Of a DNA stretch of 64,000 nt, positions 8,507 to 17,008 are shown piece by piece; the stretch's first letter is position 1, and every line of letters starts with the position of its first letter. Below the pieces are notes generated by a model that worked only from the letters and a program-made list of their open reading frames with translations, did not search any database and was not told the DNA's origin. Source of the DNA: an uncultured Collinsella sp. Its GTDB lineage: Bacteria; Actinomycetota; Coriobacteriia; Coriobacteriales; Coriobacteriaceae. Location of the stretch: positions 1 through 64,000 of the forward strand of contig CAKTWW010000004.1 in the NCBI GenBank assembly GCA_934630855.1, given 5' to 3'. A program made the position numbers and the translations under genes.

Positions 8507-9087
8507 TACTGCAACCTTCCCGTCAAGTACACGCCCGACACGTCGCGCACGCGCTCAACCAGGTCGCGGAACTTCATCAGAAACGCGACCTGCTGGGCAT
8601 GCAGGCCAAAGTCGTCGTCGAACACCGAGATACCCGCCTTGGCCGAGCCGCGAAAACCGCGCTCATTGAGCAGGGCGTCGCAAGCCTCGAGCAACGAGGG
8701 CACCGCCGCTTTGTCGAGCTGACACTCGCCAAAGGAGCGGATGGCCTCAAACTTGGTTTTGGCCTCCCCTTCCGGCAGCGCGTCGACCAGCGAATAGAAG
8801 ACGTTCACCGGCACGGACAGACGCGGCTCAAAACAATCGAGCACACCGGTGTGGTGGCCCACGGCGAGCGTGTAGTACAGCACGTCGCAGGCCTCCTGGG
8901 GAACGTCTTCCTCGGTCTCGACAAACTTGCGTGTGAGCTCGTAGAAGACCACCTGGTCGGGCTCGTGGGCCAGGCAGGGGTCGGCGACGCCCTCGGCGGC
9001 CTCGACGCTTGCGCGCGAGGCGTCACCGAAGGAGCCGCCGAGCATGCCGGGCCCCGCAAAGTAACCAGAGCGGTCCGTGAGTTCCAT
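8506..9087 (-). CDS. hycH: Formate hydrogenlyase maturation protein HycH
   Basis: HycH is a small accessory protein needed for maturation or assembly of group 4 NiFe-hydrogenases; its exact biochemical role is not settled. The 193-residue product contains VVFYELTRKFVETEED and YYTLAVGHHTGVLDCFE, which match the HycH core, then LPEGEAKTKFEAIRSFGE. The N-terminal 45 residues are an extension relative to E. coli HycH. The gene abuts hyfI with no gap and overlaps hycI by 1 nt. Confidence 0.9.
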   Translation of the reverse strand: MELTDRSGYFAGPGMLGGSFGDASRASVEAAEGVADPCLAHEPDQVVFYELTRKFVETEEDVPQEACDVLYYTLAVGHHTGVLDCFEPRLSVPVNVFYSLVDALPEGEAKTKFEAIRSFGECQLDKAAVPSLLEACDALLNERGFRGSAKAGISVFDDDFGLHAQQVAFLMKFRDLVERVRDVSGVYLTGRLQ

Positions 9088-9870
9088 CTAGCGACCTCCG
9101 GCCAGCACCAGATCCTGCAGCGCCGAGTAGACCTCGACACGGCGCGGATCGTCCTGCTTGTCGATGAGTAGCGCCATGGCGCCGCGGATATCGCCCTTGG
9201 GTGCACCCTCGAGCGTATCCATAAACTCGTTGGCCAGGTCGCGACCATAGCGGTAACCGCTCATGGCACGAGCCTCGCGCTCGATGGCCACGCGCAGCTT
9301 ATACGGCACGCCGGGGTGCAGAATGTCTACCTGCTCGCCTTCGGCCTCCACCGTGGTCTCGGCATGGAGCTTTTGGTCGAGCAGACCGAGCGCCATGGCA
9401 AAGCCGTAGATGGTCTGCGCGGGGCTGGGCGGGCAGCCGGGGATGTAGACATCGACCGGCAGAATCTTGTCCGTGCCGCCCCAGACGCAGTAGTTGTCGT
9501 AGAAGATGCCACCGGTGCAGCCGCACGCGCCATAGGACACCACGATCTTGGGGTCGGGCGCGGCCTCAAAGGCGCGTAGGGCCGGCATGCGCATGGCACG
9601 CGTCACGGCACCGGTATACAGCAGCACGTCGGCGTGACGCGGCGAGGGCACGACCTTGATGCCAAAGCGCTCGACGTCGAAGACGGGCGTGATGGAACCG
9701 AAAATCTCGATCTCGCAGCCGTTGCAGCCGCCGCAGTCAACGCGGTACACATACACCGAGCGCTTGATCTTCTTAAGAAGGGTCGCCTTGGCCTTCTCGA
9801 TGCTCTCGTCGAGCTCGATCTTGGTCGGGCGGTACTGAAGCCGCTCGGGCAAAAGCGTGGGTTCGGCCAT
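9088..9870 (-). CDS. hyfI: Group 4 NiFe-hydrogenase small subunit HyfI/HycG
   Basis: This 260-residue NuoB-like subunit carries the proximal [4Fe-4S] cluster that feeds electrons to the NiFe site. Ligands are visible in VDCGGCNGCEIE, SYGACGCTGGIF and YIPGCPPSPAQT. The N-terminal amphipathic stretch and a C-terminal extension of about 80 residues past the NuoB core are as in HyfI. It is cytoplasmic-facing in the hydrogenase module, follows hyfH by 2 nt and abuts hycH. Confidence 0.94.
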   Translation of the reverse strand: MAEPTLLPERLQYRPTKIELDESIEKAKATLLKKIKRSVYVYRVDCGGCNGCEIEIFGSITPVFDVERFGIKVVPSPRHADVLLYTGAVTRAMRMPALRAFEAAPDPKIVVSYGACGCTGGIFYDNYCVWGGTDKILPVDVYIPGCPPSPAQTIYGFAMALGLLDQKLHAETTVEAEGEQVDILHPGVPYKLRVAIEREARAMSGYRYGRDLANEFMDTLEGAPKGDIRGAMALLIDKQDDPRRVEVYSALQDLVLAGGR

Positions 9871-9872
9871 GG

Positions 9873-10589
9873 TTACTCCTCCTTCGTATCAAAATCCATG
9901 ATGATGCCCTCGACCGGTTCAGGACCGGCGGGAATCTCGGGCGCATCGGGGTTGAGCTCGCGGTCGATATACTCCGGGTTGACACCGTGGCCGCCCAGAT
10001 ACTCCATGCCGGGACCCTGGGGCTCACCGGACGCGAGCGTCTCGTTGGCAGCCATGCCGCGCGCGTTGCCGGTCTTGACGGCCGAGGCGGCGCGCAGGGC
10101 GTCGAGCTCGCGCTTGCACTCCTGGCACATACTGACGGTACGAGCGGCCTGCTCGGCCTCCATACCGCCGGCCTTCTGCAGCAGGCGCTTGGCGTAGTCG
10201 ATCTCCTTGTGTGGGGCGAACGGCTTGCCGCAGCGCGAGCAGTGCTCGAGCGTGTAGACGCTCTTGCTGGTGAGGTCGTCCTTGCTCATAACGGCCAGCT
10301 CAAACTCCTCGGTGAGCTTGATGGCCTCCATGGGGCAGGCTTCCTCGCAGCGGCCGCAGAAGATGCAGCGGCCGTAGTCGATCGACCAGGTGATGGTATC
10401 GGCCGCAAGGTCGGTATCCATGCGGATGGCGTCAGCCGGGCACGCCACGCCGCAGGCACCGCAGGCGATGCACAGCTCGGCATTGTGCTCGGGCTTGCCG
10501 CGCATATCCTTGTTGGTGGGAAACGGCGCAAACGGGTACTTGACCGTCGCGTCGCCGGCCTTGGCGTTAACCTTCCAAAGCTTCAGCAT
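9873..10589 (-). CDS. hyfH: Group 4 hydrogenase ferredoxin subunit HyfH/HycF
   Basis: This 238-residue NuoI-like subunit has two [4Fe-4S] motifs, CIACGACGVACP and CIFCGRCEEACP, that wire electrons from the formate dehydrogenase arm to HyfI. A further Cys pair set (HCSRCGKPF ... SMCQECKRE), typical of HyfH, may bind another metal. The start MLKLWKV (10589) lies 1 nt after the hyfG stop and has GAGGAGG upstream; longer frames would run into hyfG. Confidence 0.94.
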   Translation of the reverse strand: MLKLWKVNAKAGDATVKYPFAPFPTNKDMRGKPEHNAELCIACGACGVACPADAIRMDTDLAADTITWSIDYGRCIFCGRCEEACPMEAIKLTEEFELAVMSKDDLTSKSVYTLEHCSRCGKPFAPHKEIDYAKRLLQKAGGMEAEQAARTVSMCQECKRELDALRAASAVKTGNARGMAANETLASGEPQGPGMEYLGGHGVNPEYIDRELNPDAPEIPAGPEPVEGIIMDFDTKEE

Positions 10590-10590
10590 A

Positions 10591-12363
10591 TTAGAGCGCC
10601 TCCTCATCGAGCGGAGCGGCCACGGTGCCCTCGCCCGCAAGCGGCGACTTGTCGCGCCAGACGTTCTCAAACTGCTCCTTGTCCAGCACGTGATCGCGCT
10701 TGGCGGCCACATCGGTCACCGTCACGCGGTCGGTGCAGGAGTAGCACGGGTCGAGCGAGCCGACGATCAGCGCCGCATCGCCCACGGTGTTGCCGCGGAA
10801 CATGTAGCGCAGGACCGGCCAGTTGCTGTACGTAGCGGCCTTGGCGCGCCAGCGGTAGCACTTCTGGTTGTTGCCGAGCATGGCCCAGTGCACGTCCTCG
10901 CCGCGCGGCGCCTCGGTGGCACCGATGGCGTACTTATGCGGGGTGTACTCCCAATCCGTGGTGAGGATGGGGCCCGACGGGCAGTTCTCGAGCATGGTCT
11001 CGATCATGTCGATCGAATCGTAGACCTCCTGGATGCGGACGGCGGTGCGGCCAAAGGCATCGCAGGTGTCGGCCGTGGCGGCGTGCATCTTTTGGATGTC
11101 CGGATCGGCGTAGCCGTCGAAGGGATGGTCGAAGCGCACGTCGCGGGCATAGCCCGAGCCACGCATGAGCGGGCCGACCGGCGAGAAGTCGCGGGCGATC
11201 TTGCGGTCCAGGATGCCGATGCCGCTCGTACGCTCAATAAAGTTGGGCGTGGAGAGCAGCACATCGACGAGCTCGGTGACCTCGGAGCGCAGCTGGTGGA
11301 TGGTCGTGAGCGTGGAGAGCTTCTGCTCGGCCAGGATGTCGCGACGCACACCGCCGATCACGTTGAGGCCGTAGGTCTTACGATGACCGGAGAGCTTCTC
11401 GGCCAGGTCCATGGACTTCTCTCGGACGCGGAAGAACTGCTGGAAGCCGGAGTCAAAGCCCGTGTAGTGCGACGCCAGGCCAATGTTGAGCAGGTGCGAG
11501 TGCAGGCGCTCGACCTCGAGCATAATGGCGCGGATGTACTGGGCGCGCGGCGGGACATGGATGCCCTGGGCGCGCTCGACGGCCTCGGCATAGGCCACCG
11601 AGTGGGCACAGCCGCAGATGCCGCAGATGCGGTCGGCGAGGAACGTCACGGCGTCATAGTTCAGGCGCGTCTCGGCGACCTTCTCCATGCCGCGGTGCAC
11701 GTAGAACAGACGGTAGTCGGCGTCGACGATCGTCTCGCCCTCGACAAACAGGCGGAAGTGGCCGGGCTCGTCGGAGGTAATGTGCAGCGGTCCCATGGGG
11801 ACAAGGGTGGTCTCTTTGCCCTTGGTATCGGCCAAGAACTCGTAGTTTTCCATGTCGCTCGCAGGCGCGGGACGGAAACGGTAGTCCATGGAATCCTTGC
11901 GCAGCGGGTACAGGCCGCTGGGCCAGTCGTCGGGCAGCACCAGGCGACGGCGATCGGGCAGGCCCTCGGGGATCAGACCGAACATGTCGCGCAGCTCGCG
12001 CTCGCCCCACACGCAGGCGGGGACAAACGGCGTCACGGACGGGAACGTCATCTTGGCGGGATCGACCTCGGTGCGCACGGTCACCCAGCCGGGGTCCTCC
12101 CCCTCCATGGAGATGAGGTAGTACACGGCGTAGCGGCCGCACAGGCTGCGCTCGTCGTTGCCGACGATCACGGGAATCCAGCCGTAGCGCTCGTAGTACA
12201 GGTAGTGGACGGCCTCGGGCAGACGGTCCTGCTTGACGGTAATCGTCAGCTGGTCCTCGCACTGCCACTCGACCTTCTCGATGCAGCCTGGAACGGCGCG
12301 ACGCAGGGCCTCGACATGGCTCTCGCAGCGGCGGGCATACACCTTGTTCTCAGTTTCAATCAT
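10591..12363 (-). CDS. hyfG: Group 4a NiFe-hydrogenase large subunit HyfG/HycE
   Basis: This 590-residue catalytic subunit makes H2. It is a fusion of an N-terminal NuoC-like domain (about 1-170, with CVWGERELRDMFGL) and a NuoD-like NiFe domain. Both nickel-binding Cys pairs are intact: RICGICGCAHS and DPCYSCTDR. This separates it from Mrp- or Nuo-type relatives that have lost the metal. A C-terminal tail follows the second motif, as expected for HycI cleavage. The gene sits 3 nt after hyfF. Confidence 0.96.
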   Translation of the reverse strand: MIETENKVYARRCESHVEALRRAVPGCIEKVEWQCEDQLTITVKQDRLPEAVHYLYYERYGWIPVIVGNDERSLCGRYAVYYLISMEGEDPGWVTVRTEVDPAKMTFPSVTPFVPACVWGERELRDMFGLIPEGLPDRRRLVLPDDWPSGLYPLRKDSMDYRFRPAPASDMENYEFLADTKGKETTLVPMGPLHITSDEPGHFRLFVEGETIVDADYRLFYVHRGMEKVAETRLNYDAVTFLADRICGICGCAHSVAYAEAVERAQGIHVPPRAQYIRAIMLEVERLHSHLLNIGLASHYTGFDSGFQQFFRVREKSMDLAEKLSGHRKTYGLNVIGGVRRDILAEQKLSTLTTIHQLRSEVTELVDVLLSTPNFIERTSGIGILDRKIARDFSPVGPLMRGSGYARDVRFDHPFDGYADPDIQKMHAATADTCDAFGRTAVRIQEVYDSIDMIETMLENCPSGPILTTDWEYTPHKYAIGATEAPRGEDVHWAMLGNNQKCYRWRAKAATYSNWPVLRYMFRGNTVGDAALIVGSLDPCYSCTDRVTVTDVAAKRDHVLDKEQFENVWRDKSPLAGEGTVAAPLDEEAL

Positions 12364-12366
12364 TCG

Positions 12367-13926
12367 TTACTCCACCTCGCTCTGAGCGGTCTCGGTACCG
12401 AACACAGCGCGGTACATCGGCGTCGCGTGAAGTTCCTCGGTGCTCTGCTCGAGCACGATGCCGGTCGCGGTCTCCACACCGTGCACGAGAGGCAGCGGGG
12501 TGGCGATGCCAAACCACAAGATCATGACAGCCAGGATGATTTCGGGGATAAGCATGAGCGCCGGGGCCTCATGCTTGCCCATGCCCTGGGGCGCATGGCC
12601 GAATACCGACTTGAGCGCGATACGGGTGAGCGCGGAAATAGCCACGGTAAGACCGAGGGCGACCACGACGACAAGCCACATGGGACCGGCGGTAACACCG
12701 GCGACAAAAGTCAGGAATTCGGAGATAAACATGCCAAAGGGCGGGAAGGCGGCAAGGCCGAGCAGCGCCAGGATGGCGAGCGCGGCGGTTGCGGGGGCAA
12801 CCTCGACGACGCCCTGGATCTTGGCCAGGCTACGCGTACCAAAGGCGTGCTGGATGTTGCCGGACACGCAGAAGGCAAGCGTCTTGGTAAAGCCGTGGAA
12901 CACGCAGTGCAGCAGAGCCGCGGCGATACCCAACGGGCCACCGATGCCCAGGCACAGGGCGATAACGCCCACGTTCTCCACAGACGAGTACGCAAAGCGG
13001 CGCTTGAGGTCGTCCTGACGAAACATCGAAAGCGCCGCCACCAAAATGGACAGCGTGCCGACGATCAGCAGCAAAAGCTGCGGATACTCGGCGCCCACGG
13101 CCTGGATGGTAAAGCCGTAGAAGCGCATGATCACAAGCATGGCGCACTTAAGCAGCACGCCCGATAGCAGGGCCGAGACGGGGCTCGGGGCCTGGGAGTG
13201 GGCATCGGGCAGCCAAGTGTGCATGGGGAACAGGCCGGCCTTGGTGCCAAAGCCAATGACGATAAACGCAAAGGCGAGGCGCATAAGCGTCGGGTCGAAC
13301 TGGTCGGCATACGGCAACACGCACGACAGGAATGCGGCCTCGTGGGCGTTGGGAATCACGTCGGCGGCGTTGGCGTAGATCAGCAGCGTGCCAAAGAGGC
13401 CAAAGGCCACGCCGGCGGTGCAGACCATCGCGTACTTCCAAGAAGCCTCGAGGGCCGTCTTGTTCTTGTAGATACCCACGAGGAACACGGTGGAAAGCGT
13501 GGTTGCCTCCACGGCGGCCCAGGTGAGAATCATATTGTTGGACAGACATGCGAGCAGCATGGTGAACACAAACAGGCTAAACAGCGCAAAATACTGCTTG
13601 GCGCGCTCGGCGGGCATGGAGCCCTCCTCGATATCGGCCTTTACATAGGGCAGCGAGAACAGCCCCGTAAGAAAACCGATAAACCCGATGAGCAGCACAA
13701 AGATGGCGCCCAGCGAATCGAGGTGGAACCACAGGCCAAGAGCGCTCGCGGTGTCGCCGCTCATTAGGACGTCACCGGCCGTCATAATCGACAGCACCAG
13801 GACGGCTGCGACGGAGACCAGGTTGAGACCGGCAAACACGTTATAGGACGTGTTCTTGGGCAAAAACGCCATGACCAGCGAGAACACCAAAGGAGTCGCG
13901 AGCAGGGCGAGAATCAACGTTTCCAT
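12367..13926 (-). CDS. hyfF: Hydrogenase-4 antiporter-like membrane subunit HyfF
   Basis: This 519-residue protein is a multi-spanning NuoL/M/N-type antiporter-like subunit. Conserved membrane acidic and lysine positions are visible in AAVEATTLSTVFLVG, KAGLFPMHTWLPDAHSQAPSPVS and LKRRFAYSSVENVG. HyfF is one of the subunits that distinguish Hyf/FHL-2 from the shorter Hyc/FHL-1 complex. It is probably part of the ion-translocating arm. Spacing is 3 nt on both sides. Confidence 0.92.
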   Translation of the reverse strand: METLILALLATPLVFSLVMAFLPKNTSYNVFAGLNLVSVAAVLVLSIMTAGDVLMSGDTASALGLWFHLDSLGAIFVLLIGFIGFLTGLFSLPYVKADIEEGSMPAERAKQYFALFSLFVFTMLLACLSNNMILTWAAVEATTLSTVFLVGIYKNKTALEASWKYAMVCTAGVAFGLFGTLLIYANAADVIPNAHEAAFLSCVLPYADQFDPTLMRLAFAFIVIGFGTKAGLFPMHTWLPDAHSQAPSPVSALLSGVLLKCAMLVIMRFYGFTIQAVGAEYPQLLLLIVGTLSILVAALSMFRQDDLKRRFAYSSVENVGVIALCLGIGGPLGIAAALLHCVFHGFTKTLAFCVSGNIQHAFGTRSLAKIQGVVEVAPATAALAILALLGLAAFPPFGMFISEFLTFVAGVTAGPMWLVVVVALGLTVAISALTRIALKSVFGHAPQGMGKHEAPALMLIPEIILAVMILWFGIATPLPLVHGVETATGIVLEQSTEELHATPMYRAVFGTETAQSEVE

Positions 13927-13929
13927 GGA

Positions 13930-14583
13930 CTACCCCCTCAGCTCGGACAGGTCGCGCGCATCGAGCGAGTGGGAGTCGTCCCAAATGCGACGCACGACGA
14001 TGGACATGATGATGACGGCAAAGATGGCGTCGGTGGCGATACCGATCTCGATGATCTCGGGAGCGGTGGGGGCCAAAAGCGCGAGCGTCACGTGGCTGCC
14101 GTTTTCCATAAGGCAGTATCCAAAGATCTGCTTCATGATGTTGCGCTGCGAGATGATGCAGGTGAGACCCACAAAGAAGTGGGCGAAGCTAATAGCGAGC
14201 GCAGGCGTTGCGACCTCGGCCGTGGGCAGGCTGATCTGCGTCACGACGGCAAAGCAGATCGCGACCTCCACGGCGATGATGCAGATGGCCCACGCGGGCT
14301 TAAGGCCGGCCTTGAGCGATGCGTCGCTCGGCTCGCCCATCTTCTTGTACGCGCGGTTGAGGATATATGGGACCAGGACGACCTTGGTGATAAAGGCCGA
14401 ACCCGCCCACATAAGCAGCTCCTGCGCACCGATGGTGGCGCCGAGCGTGGCGAGCAGGCCCACGAGCACCAGCGACTGCACCGCATACCAGCGGATGGCA
14501 TGTTTGATGTTCTTGGAGACGACCACCATGGTGGACGTGACGATCAGAAGGCCGCCAAGGATGTTGACGATCGAATAACCCAT
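13930..14583 (-). CDS. hyfE: Hydrogenase-4 membrane subunit HyfE (NuoK-like)
   Basis: This 217-residue hydrophobic subunit is related to NuoK/MrpC. It has several transmembrane segments (IVNILGGLLIVTSTMVVV; GATIGAQELLMWAGSAFITKV) and a short charged C-terminus. HyfE is found only in the larger Hyf-type complexes. It lies between hyfD and hyfF with gaps of 13 and 3 nt. Confidence 0.9.
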   Translation of the reverse strand: MGYSIVNILGGLLIVTSTMVVVSKNIKHAIRWYAVQSLVLVGLLATLGATIGAQELLMWAGSAFITKVVLVPYILNRAYKKMGEPSDASLKAGLKPAWAICIIAVEVAICFAVVTQISLPTAEVATPALAISFAHFFVGLTCIISQRNIMKQIFGYCLMENGSHVTLALLAPTAPEIIEIGIATDAIFAVIIMSIVVRRIWDDSHSLDARDLSELRG

Positions 14584-14596
14584 GTCGTTCTACCTC

Positions 14597-16054
14597 CTAA
14601 CCGATCCAGCTGGCCGAAAGCGGGCCGCTGACGATGACCATGATGATGAGCACGATGAACACGAACGCCATCGCGCGGGGAAGTGGGGATCCCGCAGCGA
14701 CCTCTTCGCTGGGCTCGCCGGGCAGGCAATAGCCCATCCACTTGAGGAACCAGGCAAAGGTGGCGACGGTCTCGGCGACCATGATGCACACGAGCACCAG
14801 GATCGCGACGTTGCCGGCACCCACAGAAAAGCCGCCGGCGATGATCTGGAACTTGGAGAAGAACGTGTTCATGGGCGGCACGCCGGCAATGGCGAGCGCC
14901 GCGACACCAAAGCCCACGCCCGAGATCGGGTACTTCTTTACGATGCCGCGCAGCTTGGGCAGCATACGCGTGCCGAGCGTAAAGGAGAACGAACCGGCGA
15001 TCAGGAAGAACAGGGTCTTGGCGAAGGCGTGGTTAAAGATGTGGCACACGGCACCGTCAAAGGCCAGCTGGCTGCCAAAGACCGAAAGGCCCAAACCAAA
15101 GAACACATAGGAGAGCTGGGCGATCGTGGAGAAGGCAAGCAGACGCTTCATGTCCTTTTGCGGCAGGTACATCAGGAAGCCGAAGAGCATGGTGACCATG
15201 GCGTCGATAATGGCGACCCAGCCCACGATCTCGGGAATCTCGCCGGCAGAAACGAGCGCACGCGCGAACACGCACACGCCCACCTTAACCATCGAGGCAC
15301 CGTGCAGGTAGGCCGAAACAGGCGTCGGCGCCTCCATGGCAGAAGGCAGCCACATGTACATGGGAACCTGCGCGGACTTGGCCCAGGCCGCGAAGAGCAC
15401 GAGCAAAAGGACGATAGCCTTGAGCTTGGCGTCGAGGCCGGCAATCGCGGTAATGGCGAAGGTGCCGGTGTGCGCGAACACGATGGCGGCGCCCAGATAC
15501 AGGCCGAGCGCACCGATATGCGTAATGATCAGGGCCTTCATGCCGGCCTTCTTGGCCGTGGGCGTCATGTAGTAGCTAATGAGGCCCCAAGAGCACGCAC
15601 CCGTGATCTCAAAGAACACGAGCTGGCCCAAAAGGGTCGAGCTGTACACAAGACCGGCCATGGCACCGATGAAGGTCGCGAGGTACGCGTAGAAGCGACG
15701 ACGCGGAGCATCGGGATGCTCACGGTTATTCTCGCTCATATAGGGAATCGAGTAGATCACGACGAGCAGGCCGATGCCCACGAAGGCGGGCGCGAACAGC
15801 GTGCTCATGCGATCGAAGGTGAAGCCCATGACGAGGGTCTGCCCAAACGAAATCAGGGGGACCTGCGTGTCGGGCATGCCGGCGCCAGCAAAATTCGCGG
15901 CGAGGGCGATGGTGCAGACCGTCGAGACGGCGGCACCCAAAACGCTGAACCACTTGGCGTACGGACGGGGGAACAGGGCGACGAGCACCGAGGCCACCAT
16001 CGGGGCCGCGATAGCGACCAAGCCGAGAAGGGACAGACTGACTGCAAATGACAT
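14597..16054 (-). CDS. hyfD: Hydrogenase-4 antiporter-like membrane subunit HyfD
   Basis: This 485-residue NuoM/N-type membrane subunit shows the conserved GACSWGLISYYM segment with its acidic neighbour ITGA, AQVPMYMWLPSAMEAPTPVSAYLHG and MKRLLAFSTIAQLSYV. Like HyfB and HyfF it is expected to form an ion half-channel. It lies between hyfC and hyfE (15 and 13 nt gaps). Confidence 0.92.
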   Translation of the reverse strand: MSFAVSLSLLGLVAIAAPMVASVLVALFPRPYAKWFSVLGAAVSTVCTIALAANFAGAGMPDTQVPLISFGQTLVMGFTFDRMSTLFAPAFVGIGLLVVIYSIPYMSENNREHPDAPRRRFYAYLATFIGAMAGLVYSSTLLGQLVFFEITGACSWGLISYYMTPTAKKAGMKALIITHIGALGLYLGAAIVFAHTGTFAITAIAGLDAKLKAIVLLLVLFAAWAKSAQVPMYMWLPSAMEAPTPVSAYLHGASMVKVGVCVFARALVSAGEIPEIVGWVAIIDAMVTMLFGFLMYLPQKDMKRLLAFSTIAQLSYVFFGLGLSVFGSQLAFDGAVCHIFNHAFAKTLFFLIAGSFSFTLGTRMLPKLRGIVKKYPISGVGFGVAALAIAGVPPMNTFFSKFQIIAGGFSVGAGNVAILVLVCIMVAETVATFAWFLKWMGYCLPGEPSEEVAAGSPLPRAMAFVFIVLIIMVIVSGPLSASWIG

Positions 16055-16069
16055 TGTTTCTCCCTTCTC

Positions 16070-16996
16070 CTACACGCCGACGACCACGAAGACAAACGCC
16101 AGAACGGCGATGCCCACGACAGCCCAAGTCTGATTGCCAAGCACCTTAAAGCGCGAACGCGAGCAGGAGTTTTCGATCACGCCGCAGACGACAAAGTCGA
16201 CCAGGCACTTCACCAGGAAGATGACCGCGCCCAGAACAGCGGCAGTGCCCACGGTCGCGGGCTCGCCCCAGGGGACGAAGATCGCGCAGAACCAAGCGAC
16301 GACCAGGACCTGTTTCATGGACATGGCAAGCTTGGCCATGGCAAGCGACGGACCGGAAAGCTCGGCGAGCGGACCTTCCTGAAGCTCCTGCTCGGCCTCG
16401 GCCTGGTCAAACGGCAGCTTGCCGAGCTCCATGTAGCAGGCAATCGCAAAGGCGATGCCGGCAAGGATCACGGCAACCGGCGCGTCGACGGCGCCCGCCA
16501 TAATGTGCTGGCCCATGGTGGCGATGTCGGTAGAACCGCACACCAAAGCCGCGGCAAACAGCGCCAGCAGCATGGACGGCTCGATGAGCACGCTCATGAG
16601 CAGCTCGCGGACGCCGCCGATTCCGGCATAGGCGTTGGACGAATCCACACCGCAGAGGGCGAAGAAGAAGCGGGCGAGCGCCAGGCTGTACATGATGGTG
16701 ATGGCGTCACCAAAGACCGGGATGGGGCTTTGTGCCGTAAAGAGCGGCAGACCCATTGCGAGCATAAAGGCGACGGCGAAGAACAGCGGCGGCATGATGC
16801 GCAGTGCAAAGCTCGCGTCCTCGCTCTGGGACTCGGGTCGCGCAAAGAGCTTAGCCAGGTCGCGGTAGTCCTGCATGATGCTGGGGCCGCGACGGTTGTG
16901 CATCTTGGCGCGGATCACGCGACCGAGACCGGAGAAGAACGGCGCGACGGCCATAACGACCACGCCCTGCAGAACGGCAAGTACGATGTTGTTCAT
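16070..16996 (-). CDS. hyfC: Group 4 hydrogenase membrane anchor HyfC/HycD (NuoH-like)
   Basis: This 308-residue NuoH-like subunit docks the hydrogenase module to the membrane arm. Family features include GLGRVIRAKMHNRRGPSIMQDYRDLAKLF near the N-terminus (shown here in pieces: RRGPSIMQDYRDLAKLF) and the acidic loop KLPFDQAEAEQELQEGP. About eight hydrophobic segments are visible. The gene is 12 nt downstream of hyfB. Confidence 0.93.
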   Translation of the reverse strand: MNNIVLAVLQGVVVMAVAPFFSGLGRVIRAKMHNRRGPSIMQDYRDLAKLFARPESQSEDASFALRIMPPLFFAVAFMLAMGLPLFTAQSPIPVFGDAITIMYSLALARFFFALCGVDSSNAYAGIGGVRELLMSVLIEPSMLLALFAAALVCGSTDIATMGQHIMAGAVDAPVAVILAGIAFAIACYMELGKLPFDQAEAEQELQEGPLAELSGPSLAMAKLAMSMKQVLVVAWFCAIFVPWGEPATVGTAAVLGAVIFLVKCLVDFVVCGVIENSCSRSRFKVLGNQTWAVVGIAVLAFVFVVVGV

Positions 16997-17008
16997 GCTC
17001 TCCCCTCC

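Noticed and set aside
10390..13167. A 925-codon plus-strand frame opposite hyfF-hyfH
   Set aside because: It crosses the boundaries of three well-supported hydrogenase genes and its His/Gly/Val composition reflects their codon usage.
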